Source of the DNA: Paracidovorax konjaci
GTDB lineage: Bacteria > Pseudomonadota > Gammaproteobacteria > Burkholderiales > Burkholderiaceae_C
Direction: 5' to 3'
Assembly (NCBI RefSeq): GCF_900112675.1
Contig: NZ_FOMQ01000002.1
Span: forward strand, 372,001 to 436,000
Length of the DNA: 64,000 nucleotides
The notes under the pieces were generated by a model. That model had not been told where the DNA came from, searched no databases, and saw nothing but the letters and a program-made list of their open reading frames with translations. Positions within the stretch are counted from its first letter, which is position 1; each line of letters begins with the position of its first letter. The translations under genes were made by a program, and so were the position numbers. Shown here piece by piece: positions 1 to 9,574 of this stretch.

Positions 1-3000
1 ACCTTGCACGCCTGCAGGCGATTGCCCAGGACAGCGGCGCTGCCTGCGTGCTCACGACCCAGGTCCTGCAGGACCTGGTCCGCTCCGGCTTCGGTGCTTT
101 GGCCGCCATCGCAGTGGACGCAGTCGATGAATCGGGCCATGAGACCTGGCAGCGATACAGCCCACGGGAAGACGACGTGGCGTTCCTGCAGTACACCTCC
201 GGCTCCACCGGGCAGCCCAAGGGGGTGATGGTCACCCACGGCAATCTGATGGCCAATGAGCGTGCGATCCAGGAGGGAATGGGATTGGGTCCGCAGGACC
301 GATTCGTCTCCTGGGCACCGCTGTTCCATGACATGGGCTTGATCGGCGGCCTGCTGCAACCGCTCTACAGCGGTGCGCCGCTCGTGCTGGTTTCCCCCCG
401 TTATTTCCTGGAGCGGCCCGCGCGCTGGCTGGAGCTCATGTCCCGCTACCGTGGCACCGTCAGTGGCGGGCCGGATTTCGCTTACCGCCTGTGCCTCGAG
501 CGCATCGGCGAATCGCAATGTGCAGGGCTGGATCTGTCGCAATGGCGCGTGGCCTATAGCGGTGCGGAGCCAGTGCGGGCAGACACCATGGCTGCCTTTG
601 CCGAACGTTTCGCGGCCCATGGCTTCGATGCCAATGCGGTCTACGCCTGCTATGGGCTGGCCGAGGCAACGCTCTATGTCACAGGCTCCCGAAGCGGGAC
701 GGGTTTGTGGTCCAGGGCGTTCTCTGCGGAAGCGCTGTCCGTCGGTGCTGCCGCACCGGACAGTGCCGGCCCGGTGCTGGTCGGCTGCGGAGGGCCTGCT
801 GCCGGCCATGCGGTGGCCGTCATGGACCTACCATCGTTGCGCCCTGCAGATCCGGGCTGTGTCGGCGAGATATGGGCCAGCGGCCCGAGCGTGGCGGCAG
901 GCTATTGGGGCAAGGCGGCGGAAACTGCGCAGACCTTCGTGGAACGCGACGGCCGGCGGTGGCTGCGCACCGGAGATCTCGGCTTCCTGCACGAGGGCCA
1001 ACTCGTGGTGACGGGCCGGACGAAGGACCTCATCATTCTGCGCGGGCACAACGTCTATCCGCAGGATGTGGAGCGCGTGATCGAAGCGGAAGTGGAGGCT
1101 GTGCGCAAAGGGCGTGTGGCTGTCTTTTCAGTGCAGGGCGCGCATTCGGAAGGCATGGGCGCTGCCGTGGAAGTGTCCCGCGGCATGCGGAAGCTGGTGT
1201 CACCGCAAGCGCTGGTGGATGCGCTGAGCGAAGCCGTAAGCGAGACCGTGGGAGAGCCGCTGTCGGTCGTGCTGTTGCTGGAGCCTGGAACCCTTCCGAA
1301 AACCACCAGCGGCAAGTTGCAGCGCAGCGCATGCCGGGCCGCCTGGAAAGACCGTGTCGCGGATGCCTATGCCATCTACGAATGGGGCCATTTCGTGCGC
1401 GGCGGCACGGCTCAGGCGGTTCAAGCCGGAGCTGAGCCGCTGACCGCCTTGCAGGCTGGCGTGGCCGAGGTCTGGCGGCAGGTACTGCACATGGACGCAG
1501 CACGGCCCCTGGAGCGCGAGTCGCACTTCTTCGTGCTGGGCGGCAATTCCCTTGCGGCGACGCAAGCGGCCGTGCGCATCGCTCAGCGCTGGGGCGTGGA
1601 TTTTGCACCGCGTGTGCTTTTCGATCACCCGCGCCTGCACCAGTGCGCTGCCGCCCTGGAGGGGGCGATCGGCCGCGGAGCCGGCGCCCCACCCACTCCG
1701 GGATCGCAAGTCGTTCCGCTGCCGCCTTCGGCGCGCGGTGCGGAACAACCGCTGTCGCATGCGCAGGCGCGCCAATGGTTCCTTTGGAAAATGGCGCCAT
1801 CGCAGGCGGCATACCACGTAGGCGTGGCGCTTCGACTCACCGGAGAACTCGATGCCCAGTCGCTGCGCTCCGCGCTGGGCGACGTCGTGCGAAGGCACGC
1901 ATCGTTGCGGACGGTGTTTGGGGAACATGCCGACGGCATGCCGTTCCAGCGTGTCGAAGATGCCGGGCCCCACCTGTCGCTGGACATCGTGGAAATTGCC
2001 GGCATCTCTTCCGAGGAACGCGAGGAGGCACTACGGGAGCAACTGGGCATGCTGCAGGCCCGACCGTTCGATCTGCTGAAGGGGTTTCCCTGGCGCGTGG
2101 CTTTGCTGAAGCTCGGCGGGCAGACCCACGTGCTGGCCGTGGTGATGCACCACATCCTCTCGGATGGGGCATCGATGCAGGTGTGGGCAAGCGAATGCCT
2201 GGAGGCTTATGGCTCCCGCAGGAGCGGCGCCGCACTGCCGCGCGAGATGCCTGGCATCCAGTACATCGATTACGCAGCGTGGGCCACGCAGCGGCTCGCG
2301 GCTGGCGAGAGCGATCGGCAGTGGGCCTGGTGGCGCGAGCGACTGGGCGGGAACCCGGTGCTGAGCGAGTTGCGCCCGGACCATCCGCGCCCGGCCCGGG
2401 CACTCTACACAGCGCGCCGCCATGCCTTTTCCGTGCCGGAGTCCACGGCACGTGGTTTGCAAGCGCTGCAGGCCTCCGAAAGTGTCACTTCCTTCATGGT
2501 CCTGCTGGCGGGGCTGCATGCCCTGCTCTACCGCTACACCGGGCAATCGCAGGTTCGCGTCGGTGCGGCCATTGCGCAGCGCGGCCGGCCCGAGGTGGAG
2601 CGCCTGATCGGTCTGTTCGTCAATACCCTGGTGCTGCCGGGAACGGTGACAGGGCAGGCCTCTCTGGCGACGATATTGCGCGAAGCGCGGGAACTGATGC
2701 TGGGCGCGCAGGCGCACCAGGAATTGCCGTTCGACCGACTGGTTGAATTCTTGCGGCCAGAGCGCAGCGCGAGCCTCAGCCCGCTGTTCCAGGTGATGCT
2801 CAATCACCTCGCGGAGGACACGCAGGCCTTGCATTCCGTTCCCGGGCTTCATGTCCAGGCTGAGCCGTTGCAGGGGCCCGAGGCGCAGTTCGAACTGGTG
2901 CTGGAGGCACGCGAACGCAAGGATGGCACGCTCTCCCTCGCATGGCTGTATGCCGGAGAACTTTTCGAGCCGGCCACCATCGAGCGCCTGGCAGGGCACT

Positions 3001-4967
3001 ATCTGGCGCTGCTGAAGGCGCTGGCGGAGCAGCCCATGGCGCCCGTGGCAAGCGTGGATCTGCTTCTGCCTGGCGAGTGGAGTCGGCTGGTGGACTGGAG
3101 CCGCAATTCCTCCCGCGAAAGCGCGCCACGCGCAGTAATTCGCAGCCTGGAAGTCCATGCCATGCGGCAGCCGGAGGCCACCGTGCTACTGTTCGATGGC
3201 GTATCGCTTGGATATGCAGAGTTGAACGAGCGGGCCAACCGGCTGGCGAACCACCTGCTGCGGCAGGGACTCGCGCCGCAGTCGCTGGTTGGCATAGCGA
3301 TGCACCGTTCGGCGGAAATGGTGGTAGGCATGCTGGCCGTGATGAAGGCGGGCGGCGCGTACCTTCCCCTGGACCCCGAGTACCCGGCCGAGCGCCTGGC
3401 CTACATGCTGCGGCACAGCGGTGCGCGCCTTGTGCTGACCCATGGGGCCGCACGGGCTGCCGTGCCCAGACTGCAGGGTGTACAGCGCATGGACATCGAC
3501 AGCGCGATGCTGGATGCGGCCGGGGAAGACGCCAGGAACCCCGGCATCGAGATACATGCCGATCAGCTGGCCTATGTGATCTACACCTCGGGCTCCACCG
3601 GCCTGCCGAAAGGTGTGGCCGTACGCCACGCAGCGCTGCATACCTGCATGGCATGGATGCAATCCACCTACGGGTTGGCTCCTGCGGACACTGTGCTTCA
3701 CAAGGCTCCATTCGGATTCGACGTGTCGTGCTGGGAGATCTTCTGGCCGCTCACTGCGGGCGCCCGGTTGCTGGTGGCTCCGCCAGGGGCGCATCGCGAT
3801 CCGGAGCAATTGGTGAGCCTTATCGAGCAGCACCAGGTGACGACGCTGAACTTCGTTCCGTCGATGTTGCAGGCCTTTCTGGACCATCCAGGCATCGAGC
3901 ATCGCACGCGCCTGCGCCATGTCATCTGCGGCGGCGAAGCGATGCCGGAAACGCTGCAGCGCGAAGCCCTGCGCCGCCTGCCGGGCGCGACGCTGCAGAA
4001 CCTCTACGGCCCTACGGAAACCACCATCCACGTCACCCGCTGGACCTGCCGGGACGAGGATGGACCGGTACCCATCGGCCGCCCCATCAGTGAGACCGAA
4101 TGCTGGGTGCTGGACTCCGACCTGAATCCCGTACCCCAGGGGGTCGCGGGCGAGCTGTACATCGGCGGCGCACTGCTGGCACGGGGATACCTGGGGCAGG
4201 CAGGACTCACTGCGGAGCGCTTCATCGCCCATCCGTTGGCGGTGGGCGAGCGGCTCTATCGCACCGGCGACCGTGTGCGATGGAACGCTGAGGGGCAGAT
4301 CGAATACTTCGGCCGCGTCGATCACCAGATTAAGCTGCGCGGGCTGCGCATCGAGCTCGGCGAAATCGAATCCGCGCTGCGCGCGCAGGCAGGTGTCCGC
4401 GATGCCGTCGCAGTGGTGCAGGGGCGCGCGGGCAGCGAAACCCTGGTGGCCTACGTGGCAGGGGCGGGAGAGCCTGCCGCATTGCGTGCAGCGCTCGCGC
4501 TGCGGTTGCCCGATTACATGGTCCCACGCGCCGTGGTGGTGCTGGAATCGCTGCCGCTCAATGCCAACGGCAAGGTGGACCGTGCAGCGCTGCCATCGCC
4601 CGAATCTGCGCAGCCTCCCGGCCCCCAGCAGATATCCGATGGCAGCACCGCGCAGCGGTTGGCGGCACTCTGGAGTGAACTGCTGGGTGTCCGCGCAGTG
4701 GCCTTGACCGACAACTTCTTCGACCTCGGCGGGCATTCGCTGCTGCTGATCCGTGCGCACCGGCTGCTGCAGGACCAGTGGGGCCTGTCCCTGACCCTCG
4801 TGGAATTGTTCCAGCACCCGACCGTGGAATCGCTCGCGCGCCACATCGATCGCAAGAGCGGCGAAGCGGCGACCACCCCCGTATCCCCGCCGGCCGACGA
4901 TCGCGCCCGACGCCAGCGCGCCGCGCTCCTGCAGCGCCGCGCCATTCTCCAAGGAACCCAAGAATGA
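1..4967 (+). CDS. NRPS loading/first module, FAAL-PCP-C-A-PCP (5' truncated)
   Basis: The reading frame is open through the left edge, so the true start and the N-terminus of the first domain lie outside the window. Domains in order: a fatty acyl-AMP ligase (to about nt 1400; SGSTGQPKG and FHDMGLIGG motifs typical of FAAL), a carrier domain (Ser of GGNSL at nt 1548-1550), a condensation domain (HHILSDG at nt 2148 on), an adenylation domain (about nt 3120-4600) and a second carrier (Ser of GGHSL at nt 4737-4739). The FAAL should load a fatty acid on the first carrier, and the C domain would N-acylate the first amino acid, giving a lipopeptide. The eye-read A-domain code is D-V-W-N-I-G-L-I-H-K, 7/10 identical to the threonine consensus, so the substrate is Thr-like but unproven. 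The stop overlaps the PKS start (ATGA). Confidence 0.93.
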   Translation, partial: LARLQAIAQDSGAACVLTTQVLQDLVRSGFGALAAIAVDAVDESGHETWQRYSPREDDVAFLQYTSGSTGQPKGVMVTHGNLMANERAIQEGMGLGPQDRFVSWAPLFHDMGLIGGLLQPLYSGAPLVLVSPRYFLERPARWLELMSRYRGTVSGGPDFAYRLCLERIGESQCAGLDLSQWRVAYSGAEPVRADTMAAFAERFAAHGFDANAVYACYGLAEATLYVTGSRSGTGLWSRAFSAEALSVGAAAPDSAGPVLVGCGGPAAGHAVAVMDLPSLRPADPGCVGEIWASGPSVAAGYWGKAAETAQTFVERDGRRWLRTGDLGFLHEGQLVVTGRTKDLIILRGHNVYPQDVERVIEAEVEAVRKGRVAVFSVQGAHSEGMGAAVEVSRGMRKLVSPQALVDALSEAVSETVGEPLSVVLLLEPGTLPKTTSGKLQRSACRAAWKDRVADAYAIYEWGHFVRGGTAQAVQAGAEPLTALQAGVAEVWRQVLHMDAARPLERESHFFVLGGNSLAATQAAVRIAQRWGVDFAPRVLFDHPRLHQCAAALEGAIGRGAGAPPTPGSQVVPLPPSARGAEQPLSHAQARQWFLWKMAPSQAAYHVGVALRLTGELDAQSLRSALGDVVRRHASLRTVFGEHADGMPFQRVEDAGPHLSLDIVEIAGISSEEREEALREQLGMLQARPFDLLKGFPWRVALLKLGGQTHVLAVVMHHILSDGASMQVWASECLEAYGSRRSGAALPREMPGIQYIDYAAWATQRLAAGESDRQWAWWRERLGGNPVLSELRPDHPRPARALYTARRHAFSVPESTARGLQALQASESVTSFMVLLAGLHALLYRYTGQSQVRVGAAIAQRGRPEVERLIGLFVNTLVLPGTVTGQASLATILREARELMLGAQAHQELPFDRLVEFLRPERSASLSPLFQVMLNHLAEDTQALHSVPGLHVQAEPLQGPEAQFELVLEARERKDGTLSLAWLYAGELFEPATIERLAGHYLALLKALAEQPMAPVASVDLLLPGEWSRLVDWSRNSSRESAPRAVIRSLEVHAMRQPEATVLLFDGVSLGYAELNERANRLANHLLRQGLAPQSLVGIAMHRSAEMVVGMLAVMKAGGAYLPLDPEYPAERLAYMLRHSGARLVLTHGAARAAVPRLQGVQRMDIDSAMLDAAGEDARNPGIEIHADQLAYVIYTSGSTGLPKGVAVRHAALHTCMAWMQSTYGLAPADTVLHKAPFGFDVSCWEIFWPLTAGARLLVAPPGAHRDPEQLVSLIEQHQVTTLNFVPSMLQAFLDHPGIEHRTRLRHVICGGEAMPETLQREALRRLPGATLQNLYGPTETTIHVTRWTCRDEDGPVPIGRPISETECWVLDSDLNPVPQGVAGELYIGGALLARGYLGQAGLTAERFIAHPLAVGERLYRTGDRVRWNAEGQIEYFGRVDHQIKLRGLRIELGEIESALRAQAGVRDAVAVVQGRAGSETLVAYVAGAGEPAALRAALALRLPDYMVPRAVVVLESLPLNANGKVDRAALPSPESAQPPGPQQISDGSTAQRLAALWSELLGVRAVALTDNFFDLGGHSLLLIRAHRLLQDQWGLSLTLVELFQHPTVESLARHIDRKSGEAATTPVSPPADDRARRQRAALLQRRAILQGTQE

Positions 4968-7900
4968 ACACACTGTCTTCCCATGAGCCCGGGGGGCTGG
5001 AGATCGCCATCGTCGGTATGGCAGGCCGCTTTCCTGGCGCACCCGACATCGACACTTTCTGGCAACGCATCCGGGACGGCGTGGAATCGGTGAAGCACTA
5101 CACCGATGAGGAACTCGCGGCACTGGGGGTGCCGGAGTCCTTGCGCAACGATCCAGACTATGTGAAAGCCGGCATGCCGCTCGACGGGGTCGACCGCTTC
5201 GATGCCGAGTTCTTCGGCTTCACGCCACGCGAGGCGGAACAACTCGATCCGCAGCAGCGGCTCTTTCTGGAAAGCGCCTGGGCATGCCTGGAGCATGCGG
5301 GCTGCGACACATCGCGCTGGCAAGGCAAGGTCGGGGTGTATGGAGGCGAAGGCCCGAGCGTCTACCTCATGCGCCATCTGCTCCCATCGTCCGGACTGGA
5401 CGGCGGTGCGGGCATCGCCGATGTTCTGGGGCTCATGGGCGCCAATGCCGGCAGTTCGCTCTGTACCCGCGTAGCGTACAAGCTGGACTTGCGTGGCCCT
5501 GCGGTCACCGTCCAGACCGCCTGTTCGACGTCGCTCATGGCCGTTCACATGGCATGCCAGGCACTCCTCGGCCATGAATGCGACATGGCGCTGGCAGGCG
5601 GGGTCTGGCTCAATCTTCTGCAGCAGGGCGGTTACCGCTACCAGGCTGGCGCCATCCTGTCGCCGGATGGCCACTGCCGTGCCTTCGATGCGAAGGCTGC
5701 GGGCACGGTGGTCGGCAGCGGCGCGGGGACCGTCGCACTCAAGCGCCTGGACGATGCCCTGCGCGATGGAGACACCGTGCATGCCGTCATCAAGGGAAGC
5801 GCAGCGAACAACGATGGATCGGCCAAGGTCGGATTCACGGCACCCAGCGTGGATGGGCAGGCCGAGGTGATCCGCGCGGCCCAGCTCATTGCAGGCGTGT
5901 CGGCCGACACCATCGGCTACATCGAGGCGCATGGAACCGGAACCGCACTGGGCGACCCCATCGAAATCGCGGCGCTCACGCAGGCCTTCCGTTCAGACAC
6001 GGAGCGCCACGGCTTCTGCGCGGTCGGCTCGGTCAAGACCAATGTCGGCCACCTGGACGCAGCGGCCGGGGTCGCGGGGCTCATCAAGGCAGCAATGGCG
6101 CTGAAGCACCGCCAACTGCCACCCAGCCTGCATTGGCGCAAGCCCCATCCGCAGATCGATTTCGCGGCGAGCCCGTTCTACGTGAACACGGAGGCCAAGC
6201 CATGGCCCCAGGGGGCATTCCCGCGCCGTGCGGGCGTGAGTTCCTTCGGCATCGGTGGCACGAACGTGCACGTGGTGCTGGAAGAGGCACAGGCAAACAC
6301 GGTTCCCGTGGAACCGATGGAGGGGGCGTGGCACGTGCTGCCGGTGTCAGCCCGCACCGAACCTGCATTGCGGGAGAGCCGCCTCCAGCTGGCAGCGCAT
6401 TTGCTGGAGCAACCCGTGGCAGAGCTTGCGGATGTCGCCCACACGCTCCAATCCGGACGCCGTGCATGGTCTTGGCGTGCAGCCGTGGTTGCGCACGAGC
6501 CCGGCCTCGCCGCGCAGCGCCTGCAAGCGCCGCTGCCTTCCCCCGTGCGTGTTGCCGGTACGCCGGCGGAGGTGGTCTTCCTGTTTCCGGGCGCGGGCTC
6601 GCAGCATGTCGGTATGGCCCGGGACCTGTACCGCCGCCATGCCGTGTTTCGGCGGTCACTGGATGAATGTGCCGACATCCTGCGGCGAGAGACCGGCCTG
6701 GAACTGTGCGCGTTGATTCATCCCCCCGCTGGCGAAGAAGCCGCCGCTGCTGAGCGCCTGGCGCGCATCGACGCGTCCCAGCCCGCGCTGTTCGCGGTGG
6801 AATACGCGCTGGCCCAATGGTGGATGTCATGCGGTGTGCAGCCTGACCTGATGCTGGGCCACAGCCTTGGGGAATACGTAGCAGCCTGTATCGCAGGTGT
6901 CTTCTCCCTCGAAGATGCGATGCGCATCGTGGCTTGGCGGGGTCAACTCATGGCCACCCTGGTGCCCGGTGCCATGACCTCGGTCTCGCTGCCGGAGCCG
7001 GAGGTCGCGCCTTTCCTCGTGCACGGGTGCGACCTTGCGGCCGTGAACGGCGATGCGGTCTGCGTGCTGGCCGGCACGCCGGATGCCGTCGAACGCACGG
7101 AGCAGGCGTTGCGCGAGCAGGGCCATCTGCCGCGGAGGGTGCATGTCTCGGTGGCCTCGCATTCCCGGCTCGTGGAGCCCATCGTGGCCGAGCTGGAGCG
7201 GCGCATCGCCTCGGTACCACGCCAGGTGCCTCGGCTGCCATTCATTTCCAACGTCACCGGCAAGCGGGTCACGGCCGAAGAAGCTACCAGCCCCGCGTAC
7301 TGGGGGCGTCACCTCCGCGGAACGGTGCGGTTCCGCGACGGCCTGGATACGGTGCTCTCGCAGCCTGGCCGTGTGGTGCTGGAAGTCGGGCCGGGCGAGG
7401 CCCTGGCAGGCTTGGCGCGGCAGCACGCCGCCGCTGCATCCGCGGCAGGGATATGGGCCAGCCAGGCCCATCCTCAGCAGCAGGAGCGCAACGGCCAGCA
7501 GCTGGCGCATGCGGTGGCGGGGCTCTGGATGGCCGGCGTGGACATCGGCTGGAGCGCACTCCGCGACGGCGCACCACGCCGGTCCGTGCCGTTGCCGACC
7601 TATCCGTTCCAGCGCCAGCGGTTCTGGGTGGATGCGGGTCCGCGGGATCCATCCGTCCGGCATCCCGGGCAGGCCGATGCCGCTCCTGGCGGGATGTATT
7701 ACGCACCCTGCTGGCGCCGTGGCAACGCTGCTCAGGCCGATCCGGCCGCTGCCGGCCCTGCCCACGGCGATACCGTACTGATGTACGCAGGCAACGGGCT
7801 GCCGCTGGCGGACCGGCTTGCGGCGGTACTGAAGGAGCGCGGCGCCAGGGTGGTACGCGTACAGGCGGCCGATGCCTTCCTGCGGACGGGCAGCGACAGC

Positions 7901-9556
7901 TATGGCCTGCGGCCCGACCACCGCGCTGACCATGCCGCCCTCTGGCGCGATGCCGGCGCCATATCCCATGTGTTCCATTTTTGGGGCGTCGGCGGTGGCG
8001 AACCGGTCGTCTCACCCCCGCAGTCGCCCGCTTGGGAGCTTGGGTACTTCAGCCTGATGGCGCTGGCCCAGGGCCTGGAGGATGCGGGTGCAATGCGCGC
8101 TCTGTCCCTGACCGTGGTCACCGATTGCATCGACGAGGTCGCAGGCACCGAAGAATTGGTGCCCGAGAAGGCGACTCTGCTGGGCATTGCCAAAGTAATG
8201 GGGCAGGAGATGCCACATGTGGCCTGCCGGGTGGTGGATGTGATCCTGCCGCGCGCCGACAGCGTGGCGGAAGGGCAGTTGGCCCGGGCGCTGGCGGACG
8301 AGCCTACCCGATCCGCAGAAGATTTTCTCGTTGCGTGGCGAGGCGCCCACCGCTGGGTCAAGGCCTACGAACCCACGTTGCCGCCGCCGGTCAGCGCGCA
8401 ACGCCTGCGGCCCGGCAGCGTGGTGGTGATCACCGGGGGGCTCGGTGGGGTCGGCCTCGCACTGGCACGCTACCTGGGCCGCACGCATGGTGCCCGGCTC
8501 GTCCTCACAGGCCGGACTCCGTTGCCTCCGCGCCCGACATGGCCCCAACTTCTCGCGCAGCGCGATCTGCCGTCCGCCCAGCGCCGCCGTTTGGAGCAAC
8601 TGCAGGCGCTGGATGCGCAGGGCATCGCCTGGCTGGATGTGGCGGCCGACACCACCGATCCCATGCAATGGCGGGCCGCACTGGACGCCATCCACGCGCG
8701 CTTCGGACCGGTGAACGGCGTGATCCATGCCGTGGTGGAACCGGGGCGCGGCATGCTTGCGACCCGAACCCGTGAGCAGGCCGAAGCGGCATTCGCGCCC
8801 AAGGTGCGGGGCACGCAGGCCCTGCTGGAAGCGGTGCGCGGCGAGCCGCTCGATTTCGTGCTGCTTTGCTCTTCGGTGGCCAGCCTCATCGGCGGGCTCG
8901 GCCGCAGCGACTACGCCGCGGCCAATGCCTACCTGGACGCATTTGCGACCCTCTGCCGGCGCGAGTACGAATGGCCCGTGTTCTCCGTCAATTGGGACGC
9001 ATGGCGCGACGTGGGCATCGCCGTGGACATGGACGTGCCCGAAGGCCTGGGCCTGGATGAGAAGACCGGTGCAGCAGTCTTCGAGCGCATCGTCAACGGC
9101 CCCGCGGTTCCACAGACGGTGGTGTCGGTCACGCCCCTTGCACAGCGGTTGAAGCCGCTGGACGGCCTGGTGGATTCCATGCCGGACGTGCCGGAAGCCG
9201 GGCCCGCGCTGGACGCAGGGCATCCGAGACCGGTGCTCTCGACGCCCTACCGCGCGCCGGAAGAGGGCGTGGAGTCGGATCTCGCGGCCTTGTGGACGGA
9301 AGCGCTGGGCATCGACGGCCTCGGCGCGGACGACAACCTCTTCGAGCTGGGAGGCGACTCCCTGCTGGCGATCCGGTTGCTCTCGCGTGTGCGCAAGACC
9401 TACGGCGTGGAAATCCATCCAGCCTCTTTCTTCAAGGCGCCCACCGTGTCGGAACTGGCCCAGCTCGTGGAGCTGCGCCTGATCGAAGACATCGAGCGCG
9501 AGGCATCGGGCGCCTCGCAGCCCGAGGGCCGCGCCGCCACCCTGCAGACCGAATGA
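4964..9556 (+). CDS. Type I polyketide synthase module, KS-AT-KR-ACP
   Basis: 1530 aa; the start ATG overlaps the preceding stop (ATGA), implying translational coupling. The ketosynthase has Cys187 (TACSTS), His323 (EAHGTGT) and His363 (KTNVGH). The acyltransferase has Ser634 in GHSLGE and a VASH motif at 730-733. The ketoreductase has a TGGLGGVG nucleotide loop near 1156 and active Tyr1317 (SDYAAANAY). The acyl carrier has Ser1466 (GGDSL). I see no DH, ER or methyltransferase domain. It should extend the acyl-aminoacyl chain from the upstream NRPS by one ketide and reduce the beta-keto group to a hydroxyl, giving a 4-amino-3-hydroxy acid unit. The AT motifs conflict: GHSLGE is malonyl-like and VASH is methylmalonyl-like, so the extender is uncertain. 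Confidence 0.95.
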   Translation: MNTLSSHEPGGLEIAIVGMAGRFPGAPDIDTFWQRIRDGVESVKHYTDEELAALGVPESLRNDPDYVKAGMPLDGVDRFDAEFFGFTPREAEQLDPQQRLFLESAWACLEHAGCDTSRWQGKVGVYGGEGPSVYLMRHLLPSSGLDGGAGIADVLGLMGANAGSSLCTRVAYKLDLRGPAVTVQTACSTSLMAVHMACQALLGHECDMALAGGVWLNLLQQGGYRYQAGAILSPDGHCRAFDAKAAGTVVGSGAGTVALKRLDDALRDGDTVHAVIKGSAANNDGSAKVGFTAPSVDGQAEVIRAAQLIAGVSADTIGYIEAHGTGTALGDPIEIAALTQAFRSDTERHGFCAVGSVKTNVGHLDAAAGVAGLIKAAMALKHRQLPPSLHWRKPHPQIDFAASPFYVNTEAKPWPQGAFPRRAGVSSFGIGGTNVHVVLEEAQANTVPVEPMEGAWHVLPVSARTEPALRESRLQLAAHLLEQPVAELADVAHTLQSGRRAWSWRAAVVAHEPGLAAQRLQAPLPSPVRVAGTPAEVVFLFPGAGSQHVGMARDLYRRHAVFRRSLDECADILRRETGLELCALIHPPAGEEAAAAERLARIDASQPALFAVEYALAQWWMSCGVQPDLMLGHSLGEYVAACIAGVFSLEDAMRIVAWRGQLMATLVPGAMTSVSLPEPEVAPFLVHGCDLAAVNGDAVCVLAGTPDAVERTEQALREQGHLPRRVHVSVASHSRLVEPIVAELERRIASVPRQVPRLPFISNVTGKRVTAEEATSPAYWGRHLRGTVRFRDGLDTVLSQPGRVVLEVGPGEALAGLARQHAAAASAAGIWASQAHPQQQERNGQQLAHAVAGLWMAGVDIGWSALRDGAPRRSVPLPTYPFQRQRFWVDAGPRDPSVRHPGQADAAPGGMYYAPCWRRGNAAQADPAAAGPAHGDTVLMYAGNGLPLADRLAAVLKERGARVVRVQAADAFLRTGSDSYGLRPDHRADHAALWRDAGAISHVFHFWGVGGGEPVVSPPQSPAWELGYFSLMALAQGLEDAGAMRALSLTVVTDCIDEVAGTEELVPEKATLLGIAKVMGQEMPHVACRVVDVILPRADSVAEGQLARALADEPTRSAEDFLVAWRGAHRWVKAYEPTLPPPVSAQRLRPGSVVVITGGLGGVGLALARYLGRTHGARLVLTGRTPLPPRPTWPQLLAQRDLPSAQRRRLEQLQALDAQGIAWLDVAADTTDPMQWRAALDAIHARFGPVNGVIHAVVEPGRGMLATRTREQAEAAFAPKVRGTQALLEAVRGEPLDFVLLCSSVASLIGGLGRSDYAAANAYLDAFATLCRREYEWPVFSVNWDAWRDVGIAVDMDVPEGLGLDEKTGAAVFERIVNGPAVPQTVVSVTPLAQRLKPLDGLVDSMPDVPEAGPALDAGHPRPVLSTPYRAPEEGVESDLAALWTEALGIDGLGADDNLFELGGDSLLAIRLLSRVRKTYGVEIHPASFFKAPTVSELAQLVELRLIEDIEREASGASQPEGRAATLQTE

Positions 9557-9574
9557 ACGGATGACCTACCGGCC

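Noticed and set aside
4778-4963. Longer start for the PKS gene inside the preceding NRPS
   Set aside because: The upstream part is a shadow of the carrier domain. The KS family start and the ATGA overlap support 4964.
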